Positions 15,023 to 23,835 of a stretch of DNA of 32,779 bases are shown piece after piece. Numbering within the stretch: the first letter of the stretch is position 1; each line of letters starts with the position of its first letter. The position numbers and the translations under genes were made by a program. The notes beneath the pieces were generated by a model. The model saw nothing but the letters and a program-made list of their open reading frames with translations. It did no database searches and was not told the DNA's origin. Source of the stretch: DATLYH01 sp035575035. Lineage in GTDB: Bacteria > Planctomycetota > Planctomycetia > Gemmatales > Gemmataceae. The stretch lies in assembly GCA_035575035.1 (NCBI GenBank), contig DATLYH010000096.1, forward strand, positions 1 to 32,779. The letters run 5' to 3'.

Positions 15023-15223
15023 GCTTGCTCCTCGCACGGGAATGCCGCCATTCTGGAGCGGGGCGGCCCACGGAATCAAGGCCAAACGTCCGGCGGCGCT
15101 AACGCGCAGCTGCTTGACCGTTGACCGCCGGCCGTGATATGGGAGAATGGAGACGCGACCACTCGCAGCTTCCCGTGGCGGACCACGGGCGAGCGACTAC
15201 CGGCTACGGACCCCGAACTGCGC
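15023..15223. other. Divergent intergenic region, ald and ABC operon
   Basis: This 201-bp region must carry outward promoters for ald (minus) and for the plus-strand operon. TTGACC occurs twice in tandem (15114 and 15121). From the first, a 17-nt spacer leads to a weak TATGGG (15137-15142). No good minus-strand promoter or operator palindrome was recognised. Confidence 0.5.
15114..15142 (+). promoter_or_regulatory. Weak candidate sigma-70 promoter for the ABC operon
   Basis: TTGACC (15114-15119), a 17-nt spacer and TATGGG (15137-15142) lie about 80 nt before the ATG at 15224. The -35 is good and the -10 poor. In a genome this GC-rich such matches arise by chance, so this is only a candidate. 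Confidence 0.25.
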
Positions 15224-16122
15224 ATGCCTCCCCGACCCGTTACCCTTGCCATTGTCGTCTTCTGGCTGGCGTCCACGGGCTGGCTGTTTGTGCGCGACCT
15301 GTGGCCGGTGCTGCGGCCGGGCCAGCGGCCTCCCTTCACCATCGACCTCACCCGTGAGGCGGAGGGACGCAAATCGGGCACCCACTGGGTGATGTACCGC
15401 AACGGCGAACGGGTCGGCATTGCCAACGCCACCACCCAGTACGACCGGCGCGACGGGAATTACACCCTAGTCACCCAGATCAACTTCGAAAAGTTCAAGC
15501 ACGCGGTCACTCTCCCCCTGCTGGGCCAGCGCGTCGAGTTTGACTTCCGCCGTCTCAAAAGCACCTACCACGTCACCGCAGAAGGCGAGCTGATCGGCAT
15601 GAAGGCGGACCTGGACATGGCGTTCCGCATCGATAACCTGGAGGAAGCGCTGCTCACCGTCCAGGTGGTCGGGGAGGTGGCGGACGGCTTCCTTACCCCT
15701 CACTGGAGCATCCAGACCCCCCAAGGGCTGGAGCCGGATTTCCTGCTCGACCAGTTGGCCCGGGGCTGGGACAGCGAGCCGATCGACGTTCGCGGCCACG
15801 GCAACATGCTCAACCCGATGCATCCCTGGAACCGGCTGCTCAACGTCCGCGAGGGCCAGACCTGGCACATGACCCTGTTCGATCCGCTGCAAACTTCCCT
15901 GGGGGGCTTTCTCGGCAAGGGGGGCGTGCGCCGCCTGGAGGCCGGCGTCCTGGAGGGGACCCAGGAACTGTACTGGGATGGCAAGAACGTCCCCTGCCTG
16001 GTCATCAAGTACAAAGGCGATAAGCTGGAGGCCCAGACCTGGGTCCGCCAAAGCGACGGCCTGGTCCTGCGCCAGGAGGCGGAGCGCCCGGGCGAGCGCC
16101 TGGCCCTGGAGCGCGAGACCAG

Positions 16123-16126
<4 letters not shown>
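15224..16126 (+). CDS. Membrane-anchored unknown protein of an ABC operon
   Basis: A 300-aa protein from ATG 15224. An N-terminal signal anchor (TLAIVVFWLASTGWLFV, about 6-22) precedes a soluble extracytoplasmic part. Alternating polar/hydrophobic stretches in residues 60-270 suggest a beta-rich fold. I do not recognise the family, and no lipobox or known solute-binding signature is visible. An upstream in-frame start at 15134 would put 30 polar residues before the hydrophobic segment and is less likely. Its stop overlaps the next gene's start as ATGA, so it is translationally coupled to an ABC ATPase. It may be an accessory or substrate-contacting subunit of that transporter; this is inferred from context only. 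Confidence 0.85.
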
Positions 16127-16947
<821 letters not shown>

Positions 16948-17040
16948 GACCATTCCTTGGTTGATCGAAATCCCGGGACCGTGCCAACTGCTCGTCGCCG
17001 AATGCGCCCGAATTCGGCCACGGGGTGGAGGGAGACACCT

Positions 17041-18792
17041 TTGCGACTGCTCTTCTTCAGCGACCGCCCGTCTGCCGGCCCGTCCGACCGGGTGGGGCAG
17101 GCACTGCTGTTCCAGCGGCTGCGCTGGCAGCTGCTGCGCAACACCTTCCAGACCCTGCTGCGTGGCTCGGTGATCCGGCCGCTGACCATCACGCTGTGCA
17201 GCCTGCTGGTCTGGGTCGTGGTCTATCTGGGGACCGGCTGGGGCTTCACCTTCCTGCAAGAGCAGAATCCCACCCCGTCAACCGGGTTCGTGGACGACAT
17301 CATCGCCACCCTGTTCGGCCTGCTTTTCTTCGCCTTGATGGTGATGCTGATCTTTTCCAGCGGCATCATCCTGTATAGCAGCCTGTTCGGCTCGGCCGAG
17401 ACCGCCTTCCTGCTGAGCACGCCGGCCCGGGCCGACCAGGTGTTCGCTCACAAGTTCCAGGGGGCGATCGCCTTCAGCAGCTGGGCCTTTGTCCTGCTCG
17501 GCAGCCCTATTCTGATCGCTTACGGCGTGGTCTTCGAGGTGCCGTGGTACTTCTACGCCCTGCTGCCGTTGTACTTCCTCGGCTTCGTCCTGATCCCCGG
17601 CTCGCTGGGAGCCTTGATCTGCCTGCTGGTGGTCAACTATGTCCCCAAGAAGCGCAAGCAGGTGCTGCTGGCCGCCATCGTCCTTACCCTGCTGGCGCTG
17701 GTCGTGTGGATGGCGCATGTGGTCCGCACCACCCGGACGCAGCACTGGACCATCGACGCCACCCGCCATCTGCTGAGTCAGTTCGCCTTTGCCCAGGGGG
17801 CGTTGATGCCCAGTTACTGGATCGCCCAGGGACTGCAAGAGGCCCGCCGCGACCTGGTCAAGACCACCTACTACTTGAGCCTGGTCTGGAGCAATGGCCT
17901 GTTCCTGTACGTGCTGACGGCCTGGGCCTCGACCCGGTTGTACCGCCGCGGCTACAACCGGATCACCACCGGCGGCGAGCTAAAGCGGCGCTACCGCGGG
18001 GCGTGGATGGACCGGCTGCTCAGTGCGTCCCTGAGGCTGCTCGACCCGCAAACCCGGTTGCTGATCGTCAAGGATTTCCGCGCCTTCCGCCGCGACCCGG
18101 CCCAGTGGGCGCAGGTGCTGATCTTCACCGGTCTGCTGACGCTCTACTTTTTGAACACCCGCCGTTTCTACGATGACGCGGTGGCCTGGAACTACCGCAA
18201 TGCCATCAGTCTGCTGAACCTCTGCGCCACGGCGCTTTTGCTGTGTACCTACACCGGCCGGTTCATCTTTCCGATGCTCAGCCTGGAAGGGCGGAAGTTC
18301 TGGATCCTCGGCCTGCTGCCGCTACGGCGGGAACGGCTGCTGTGGGGGAAGTTCGCTTTTTCCGCCTGCGGCGCCCTGGTGATCGCGGAGTTTTTGGTAT
18401 TGCTGAGCGACTTGATGCTGGGGATGCCCTGGGTGATCGTCGGATTGCATGTCTTGACGGTGGCGGTGCTGGCAGTGGGGCTGAGCGGGCTGAGTGTCGG
18501 CCTGGGGGCGTGCATGCCGAACTTCCGCGAGAGCGACCCGTCGAAGATCGCGGTCGGCTTCGGCGGGACGCTGAACCTGGTGGCCTGCGTCCTCTTTTTG
18601 CTGGTGGTGATCGGACTAATGGCGGCGCCGTGGCATCTGCGGGCCGTGGCCGGCGACCGGGCCGAACCGGGACCGCCGGGGCTGAGCTGGCCGATGTTGG
18701 TGGGCGTGCTCGCCGGGGTGGGGGTCGGACTACTCGTGGCCATCCTGCCGCTGCGGGTCGGCGCTCAGGCGCTGCGACAGATGGAGTTCTAG
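17041..18792 (+). CDS. Large ABC transporter permease
   Basis: A 583-aa polytopic membrane protein, partner of the ATPase upstream. The preferred start is TTG 17041, with GGAGGGAGAC 6 nt upstream, giving MRLLFFSDRP. An earlier in-frame start at 16957 would add 28 residues without a ribosome site. Hydrophobic segments cluster at about 40-62, 82-110, 130-185, 195-215, 285-305 and 355-370, then 385-440, 455-500, 520-545 and 555-575: two halves of about six TMs joined by a charged loop (about 310-355). This double size suggests a single-chain permease instead of a homodimer of half-permeases. Substrate unknown. It ends 85 nt before the convergent pilus-like gene, with a hairpin between. Confidence 0.9.
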   Translation: MRLLFFSDRPSAGPSDRVGQALLFQRLRWQLLRNTFQTLLRGSVIRPLTITLCSLLVWVVVYLGTGWGFTFLQEQNPTPSTGFVDDIIATLFGLLFFALMVMLIFSSGIILYSSLFGSAETAFLLSTPARADQVFAHKFQGAIAFSSWAFVLLGSPILIAYGVVFEVPWYFYALLPLYFLGFVLIPGSLGALICLLVVNYVPKKRKQVLLAAIVLTLLALVVWMAHVVRTTRTQHWTIDATRHLLSQFAFAQGALMPSYWIAQGLQEARRDLVKTTYYLSLVWSNGLFLYVLTAWASTRLYRRGYNRITTGGELKRRYRGAWMDRLLSASLRLLDPQTRLLIVKDFRAFRRDPAQWAQVLIFTGLLTLYFLNTRRFYDDAVAWNYRNAISLLNLCATALLLCTYTGRFIFPMLSLEGRKFWILGLLPLRRERLLWGKFAFSACGALVIAEFLVLLSDLMLGMPWVIVGLHVLTVAVLAVGLSGLSVGLGACMPNFRESDPSKIAVGFGGTLNLVACVLFLLVVIGLMAAPWHLRAVAGDRAEPGPPGLSWPMLVGVLAGVGVGLLVAILPLRVGAQALRQMEF

Positions 18793-18845
18793 TGCTAGCT
18801 CCCAGGCCCGGTGGTGCCACCCGATCAACCGCGACACGAAACGAA

Positions 18846-18869
18846 AGCGGGGACCCGAAGGTCCCCGCT
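18846..18869. terminator. Perfect hairpin between convergent genes
   Basis: AGCGGGGACC, a CGAA tetraloop and GGTCCCCGCT form a perfect 10-bp GC-rich stem. It lies 53 nt after the permease stop on the plus strand and just beyond the stop of the convergent minus-strand gene. A run of Ts is absent after either arm, so it may work as a bidirectional RNA end-protecting hairpin or weak terminator. Confidence 0.7.
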
Positions 18870-18877
18870 CGATTCAT

Positions 18878-21139
18878 TCAGGGCCGTCCCTCGCCCCCCG
18901 GACCAGCGCCGCCGGTGCCAAGTTTCATCTGGACCTCTTTCAGCCGGGTCGTCTTGATCTCCTCGATCCGCTTCTTGTAGTGCTCGACCCGCTGGAGGCG
19001 TTCGGGGTCCCGCTTGTCGGTCTCGCTGTCGCGAGCCATCAGCTTGCCTTCAGGCGAGAGGTAGATTAGCTCCGTCGGCCCCTTGTCCGAAATGGTGCTT
19101 GCCGTCCGCTTTTCGTCCGCTTCGCCAGCGGTCCTGGTGTAGCTGGTCGGCCCGCCCTGGAAATCGACCACGATGTACTCGCCGTTACCCGGCTCGAAGG
19201 GGACCGGGACCTTTTGCTTGTCCCGTGCGTAGGGATCGTGGTTGGTCGCCAGGGTGAAGTTCTCCTGGGTGTACATCCAGATGGGCACCTCGACCTTGGG
19301 TGCAGTTTTCTCGTCCCGGAGGCGCAGGTACTCGCCGCGGTAGACCGGAACCTGGTCGGCGACCACCCAGTCGGCCACTGCGAAGGGGACACTGCCGCTG
19401 GGAAGGTAATCAAGCCAGCGGTGGAACTGGATGCGCGTCTGGTGCTTGTGAAGACCGGTGTCGTTAGGACGGTCCACTGCATAGAAGTAGGAGTCGGACG
19501 GAACCTTGATCCGCAAGGGCCGGTCCTGGTCGTCCGTGATCAGGGTCCAGGGGGAAACCAATTCCTTGTCCTTGGCCAGGTCAGGATAGATCACGTCCTT
19601 CTGTTGGTAGTTGGGGTTGGCCATCCGGACTTGGATCTGATACTCGTAGGTCTCGCCCGGCTTGACGCCGACATCCATGAAGCGGAGGACGCAGTATTCC
19701 GGCGGGGCCCAGTCGGAGATGAACTCACCGCCTTCACCCACACGGGGTCGCTGGGCAAGCTCGGCCTGCCGGCGCTGGGTCTCCGGGTCTGGGGGCGGGG
19801 GCGTTGTCTCGGCGAACGGGTCGAAGGGGTTGAAGCCTTCGTCGATGCGGAAGCGGCTCTTGGGCTGGGGCAGCAGATTCAGGCCCCGCTGAGCCTGCTC
19901 CTCCAACTTCTTGAGGGTCGCTTCGACCTTCGTCAGCTGCCGCTCGATCTTGGGATACTGGTCAGCGCGGGCTTGGTAGGGGCGGGGCATCACCAGGCCG
20001 AGGGGCATTAGTTCGGCCAGGTCGGGCTCCTCATCCTCCCAGCGGCTGCCGCACAGGACGGCCAGCGGCGCGAACATTTTCTTCAAATCCACATCGACCC
20101 ACTCCCCCTCTTTGCCGTCCGGGCCGATTACCCGGCGCCGGACGTTCAGGCCGGTGAACTGGAACTGCGGCACCGGGATCCGCTGCCCTTTGGGGTCCGT
20201 CGCCGAGCGCTCCGGTGCCATGAACACTTCTTCCAGACTGCGGAGGCGGAGGGCCTGTTGGAACCGCTCGACCTGCTTCTTCAGGGGGAAACTGCCGACG
20301 ACGATGACCATGTGCAGGGGGAAGATGTCCTCGGCCAGGTGCATGGACTGCAAGGCCGCCTCGTTCTTCTCAATCTTCTCAATGGCGACCCACTGCGGCT
20401 TGCCGGCCGGCTGGCCGGTGGTCGAGAAGGGGTTGCCAGATTCGCCGGTAGGCCGGCCGCCCTCCAGGCCCATGCCAACCTCCAGGCCGCGGGGCGGCAG
20501 CTGCCGGCCGAGCCCGGCCATTCCTTCCTGGCGGAACTGATCATAGGCGCCGGAGCGGCGCAGTCCCGAGAGTCCCCGGCTGATGTCCTGGAGGCTGTAT
20601 TCCCCCTCCCGGCCCATCATTTGCCGGCCGGCCGCTGTGGCGGTGGGGTCCCGGGCCGGCGTGGTGCCCGAAGGCCCGCCGGGCAGCACCAGGATCTGTT
20701 TTTTGTCCTTGTCGAACATGTAGCTACGCATCTGGACCGTGGTGGCGGTGACCCGGTACTCCTCGGGCGTCAGGATCGTCGGGTTCCGCCGCTTGGTGTC
20801 CTCGGCCGACATCCCTACGAGCAGCGGCCGGTCGGGCCGGAACAGGGCCGGGTCCACCTTGACATGATCGCCAGATTTGAGCAGCTCATCCTTGATCAAA
20901 GTCAGCTGCGCCAACTCCTGCTCGGTTGGCGCGCTATCCCGGATCCGCCGGCGGGCTTCCTCGGTCTGATCCGTCAGTTTTTTGGCGTTCTCTTTGGCGC
21001 TAACGATGAAGAAGCCCTGGCCCGGCCAGAACAGGCTGCGAACCAGCATCAGCACCATGACGGCCACGCAGACGCCCAAGGCGACCCGCTCGCCTTTTTC
21101 GAGCAGAAACTTTTTCCACTCCAGGTTCTTCAGCCGCAT
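18878..21139 (-). CDS. Bitopic membrane protein of pilus-like cluster (third gene)
   Basis: A 753-aa protein with a short cytoplasmic N-terminus, one TM (about 20-37, VALGVCVAVMVLMLVRSLF) and a charged coiled-coil stretch (about 46-90). A long extracytoplasmic part follows, with Gly/Pro/Arg-rich linkers around 150-245 and 425-455. The region of about 470-640 (with a G-E-T-Y-E-Y-Q-I-Q-V-R segment) looks beta-rich. The C-terminus is a basic coiled coil with a Gly tail. I do not recognise a family domain. Its position, third after a PilM-PilN fusion, and its topology make it a candidate alignment-complex component filling a PilO- or PilP-like role. It starts 114 nt after the preceding gene, across a repeat-filled gap. 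Confidence 0.82.
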   Translation of the reverse strand: MRLKNLEWKKFLLEKGERVALGVCVAVMVLMLVRSLFWPGQGFFIVSAKENAKKLTDQTEEARRRIRDSAPTEQELAQLTLIKDELLKSGDHVKVDPALFRPDRPLLVGMSAEDTKRRNPTILTPEEYRVTATTVQMRSYMFDKDKKQILVLPGGPSGTTPARDPTATAAGRQMMGREGEYSLQDISRGLSGLRRSGAYDQFRQEGMAGLGRQLPPRGLEVGMGLEGGRPTGESGNPFSTTGQPAGKPQWVAIEKIEKNEAALQSMHLAEDIFPLHMVIVVGSFPLKKQVERFQQALRLRSLEEVFMAPERSATDPKGQRIPVPQFQFTGLNVRRRVIGPDGKEGEWVDVDLKKMFAPLAVLCGSRWEDEEPDLAELMPLGLVMPRPYQARADQYPKIERQLTKVEATLKKLEEQAQRGLNLLPQPKSRFRIDEGFNPFDPFAETTPPPPDPETQRRQAELAQRPRVGEGGEFISDWAPPEYCVLRFMDVGVKPGETYEYQIQVRMANPNYQQKDVIYPDLAKDKELVSPWTLITDDQDRPLRIKVPSDSYFYAVDRPNDTGLHKHQTRIQFHRWLDYLPSGSVPFAVADWVVADQVPVYRGEYLRLRDEKTAPKVEVPIWMYTQENFTLATNHDPYARDKQKVPVPFEPGNGEYIVVDFQGGPTSYTRTAGEADEKRTASTISDKGPTELIYLSPEGKLMARDSETDKRDPERLQRVEHYKKRIEEIKTTRLKEVQMKLGTGGAGPGGEGRP

Positions 21140-21158
21140 GTCGGTTTACCTCTTCGGT

Positions 21159-21253
21159 AAGAAGAAGACAAGGAGACAAGGCGAGCGGCTGGCGTCAGCC
21201 GGCCGGTCGAGCCCGTCTCCGCGTCCTTGTGTTTCCTTGATCTCCTGGTCTCT
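21159..21253. repeat. Imperfect inverted repeat in pilus-like cluster gap
   Basis: A purine arm (AAGAAGAAGACAAGGAGACA, 21159-21178) is matched imperfectly by a pyrimidine arm at about 21225-21253 (CCTTGTGTTTCCTTGATC and following), across a GC-rich middle. It fills nearly the whole gap between two co-directional genes. Confidence 0.5.
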
Positions 21254-23728
21254 TCACGGGGTGGTCCCCGAGGCGGACTGACCACCGGGGTTAGCGCTGT
21301 CGCCGGCCGGTGCCGGTTTGGGCGGATAGCGCTCGTAAAGCGAGGCGATACCGTAGAGACAGAGTTGCACCAGGTTGGGGTCGTCAGTCAGCAACGGCTG
21401 TCCGTCAGGCCCCGTCATTGTCTCTCCGGTCGGTCCTCGGTAACTCCCGATGCCGCCCGTGAACAACGGCCGCCCAAACCCCGGCCGCCCCCCTTCCGGA
21501 TCCCCGCCTTCGCCGCGGGAAGCCGCTATCCCGGGGCGGAATCCGCTGAGCGGGGCGCCGGGACCAAATCCCGCCCTCGGGAACAATGACCGGCCGCCGG
21601 GGCCAGGGGTGATCCCCGCTGTCCCTCTCCTCTCTTCATCATAGCCGGGCGTGACTTGGCCGACCTGACTCGGGTCAGCGACTCCCCCTTCCAGGTCAGC
21701 CGGGGTGGGGGGCGGCACATCGCGGATGTGGTGCCAGTGGACCTGCGTGGTCTGGATGCGCAGCCGCGAGTTAATGAACGCGGTCAACACGTCCTGAATG
21801 TGGGCCTGATCGACGACCAACACCAACCCCAAGGGGAGGCGGCGGACCTGGTTGTTGACCTGGTAGTAGCGGTTGCGCTCCAGGCCGTTGGGCGTGCGGT
21901 TGCCGGAGAGCATGCCTGGGCCGAAACCCTCGCCAAACGAGGGTAACGGCCCCGGAGCGGGCACCTCACCCACGGGGGGAGCGGACTCACCTGCAACGCC
22001 CCCCTCCGTCCCCACGGCCCCCTCGGCTCCCATGGCACTGGGGTCGGTGGTCGGCGTGTCGATGAACGTCTTCTTCTCCAGCGGCGAGTTGGCGGTGCGG
22101 TGGGAGTGATAGCCGATCGCCATCTGGTCGATCCGCCGGATCGGCGAGGTGGACCACTCGAGCACTTGCTCAACCAGCAGCGGCCGTCGGTCGAGGTCGC
22201 GGCTGAAGTTGGGGACCGGCTGGCGGACGCCGATCGATACCGATTGCCCCCAGGGGAGCGGCATCCCCTGGACACGCAAGACAACCGGCTGCTGCTCCGG
22301 CGCACCCTGCCGGACATTGAACCGGACCCCGTTGAGGTTGAGCGTCCGCTGATTGGGATGAATGTTGCGGAGGGTGCTCTTGCTGCTGATGTACAGGGTT
22401 CGGCGTTCCTCCTCCAGGAGCAATTCCAATTCCCAGTTGGCGTTGCGGAGGCGCTGACGAGCCACGAACCCCGGGGGCACCGGGTCGGATTTGTCCTCGA
22501 CAATTCGGACCTGGATCGGCTCGCGGAGGTCGAACTGGACCACCCCACCCTGACGGATCGCCCGAGCGTCCCGGTCGTCGATCTTGAGTTGTTGCAACTC
22601 CTTGTCGTCGAAATCGAGGCGGATCAGCTGGCCGAACTCGTGGTGCTTGTTCCAATCGACCGACTCCCCCTGGATGACGAACTGCTTCTCCAAGGAAACC
22701 TCCCGGAGAACCTTGCCTTCGGCGTCAAGGATCGGCCGGCGTTGGCTGAGGCGGATGACCAACCCCTCCAGCTGGCGCGGCTTCTTGTCGCGGTCCACAT
22801 TGGTGAGCCGGCTCTGCGGGCTGACGACCAGGATGGGGGGCTCCTTGCGGGCGGGTTTACCCCCCTCGGCCGGTTCCACCGGCTCGGCGGCGGGCGGCTC
22901 TCCCTCGGCAGCGGCCGTGCCCTCCTTGGAGGCGGGTTTCTCCGGCTTTTCGGCAACCGGCTTCTCCAATTCCTTGCGGGGCTTCTGTTGCAGAATCAAC
23001 TCCATCTCCCAGTAAGGATTGCGGGCCACCTGGACGGCGACGGCCCCCTCCGGCAGCGACACGCCCTCTTTGCCGGCGTAGTCGTGCTTGATTACCTTGA
23101 AGGTGTTGACATCATCAAAGCGAGCCACCGCGTTGAGGGTATCCTTGACGATACCGAGTAGTTCCCGCCGGACCCAAAGCTCCTCCTGGGCCAGCCAGCA
23201 TTCCTCGATGGTGGGCGGCGTAGCCCAGTGGCCGGGGGAGCCTCCCGAGCTGACCGGCTGGATGATGGTCTCCCAGCCGCCCAGGTAGTAGGTCGGGGGG
23301 GGCGGGCGCTTGAACTCGTCGAGTTGCTTGGCATACAGCCCGGCCCGGCCATACTCCCGGCGCCACCGGTCAGGGATCGGGTCACCGAAGTAGCCCTTCT
23401 CCAGGGCCTTCATCGGGGCGATGTCGGAACTGGGCCAGGTCATGATCCCTTCCTGGCTCTTCCAGACTTGCTTCCAGACCTTGTCCTTATGGGCCTTGAG
23501 CTCGGCCTCCTTCTTCTCCAGCGGCTTGATGAAGCGGGGGTTCTTGGGGTTCTGGATGGTTCGGAGGCTGTGGAGGAGTTCTTCGTACTGCTTGCGCTTC
23601 TGGTCGCGGCTCTGGGCAACGCCGGTGATCAGCACCAGCCAGGCGATCAGCCACAGCAACGGGACGACCGCCAACATGAACCAGAAGCGGTGCTTGAGGA
23701 GAAACTCTTTATCGAATTTGGCTTTCAT
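21254..23728 (-). CDS. Bitopic PilO-like membrane protein of pilus-like cluster (second gene)
   Basis: An 824-aa protein from ATG 23728, which has a weak GGAAGG upstream; a TTG at 23749 is in frame but unsupported. A short basic N-terminus precedes one TM (about 15-38, WFMLAVVPLLWLIAWLVL). A coiled coil follows (about 42-85, rich in Lys/Glu), then a very long extracytoplasmic part. That part includes an Ala/Pro/Glu/Lys linker (about 250-300), a repeated YWEMELIL / NWELELLL pattern (near 235 and 420) and a Gly/Pro-rich C-terminal third. The TM-plus-coiled-coil start is the layout of PilO, the partner of PilN. The protein is several times the usual PilO length (about 200 aa), so extra domains are present. 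It lies directly downstream of the PilM-PilN fusion. Confidence 0.82.
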   Translation of the reverse strand: MKAKFDKEFLLKHRFWFMLAVVPLLWLIAWLVLITGVAQSRDQKRKQYEELLHSLRTIQNPKNPRFIKPLEKKEAELKAHKDKVWKQVWKSQEGIMTWPSSDIAPMKALEKGYFGDPIPDRWRREYGRAGLYAKQLDEFKRPPPPTYYLGGWETIIQPVSSGGSPGHWATPPTIEECWLAQEELWVRRELLGIVKDTLNAVARFDDVNTFKVIKHDYAGKEGVSLPEGAVAVQVARNPYWEMELILQQKPRKELEKPVAEKPEKPASKEGTAAAEGEPPAAEPVEPAEGGKPARKEPPILVVSPQSRLTNVDRDKKPRQLEGLVIRLSQRRPILDAEGKVLREVSLEKQFVIQGESVDWNKHHEFGQLIRLDFDDKELQQLKIDDRDARAIRQGGVVQFDLREPIQVRIVEDKSDPVPPGFVARQRLRNANWELELLLEEERRTLYISSKSTLRNIHPNQRTLNLNGVRFNVRQGAPEQQPVVLRVQGMPLPWGQSVSIGVRQPVPNFSRDLDRRPLLVEQVLEWSTSPIRRIDQMAIGYHSHRTANSPLEKKTFIDTPTTDPSAMGAEGAVGTEGGVAGESAPPVGEVPAPGPLPSFGEGFGPGMLSGNRTPNGLERNRYYQVNNQVRRLPLGLVLVVDQAHIQDVLTAFINSRLRIQTTQVHWHHIRDVPPPTPADLEGGVADPSQVGQVTPGYDEERRGTAGITPGPGGRSLFPRAGFGPGAPLSGFRPGIAASRGEGGDPEGGRPGFGRPLFTGGIGSYRGPTGETMTGPDGQPLLTDDPNLVQLCLYGIASLYERYPPKPAPAGDSANPGGQSASGTTP

Positions 23729-23755
23729 GGTGGATTCGCCTTCCAGCAAGCATGC

Positions 23756-23811
23756 ATCAAGTCACAAGTAATCAATCTGACCGGGCCTCTGACCCCTACT
23801 TGTAACTTGAT
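23756..23811. repeat. Inverted repeat between pilus-like genes 1 and 2
   Basis: ATCAAGTCACAAGTA (23756-23770) and TACTTGTAACTTGAT (23797-23811) pair at 14 of 15 positions around a 26-nt loop. It sits in the 107-nt gap between the PilM-PilN fusion and the PilO-like gene. Its lower GC content contrasts with the coding sequence on both sides. Confidence 0.75.
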
Positions 23812-23835
23812 ACTTGTTACTTTCCCTCCTTGGGT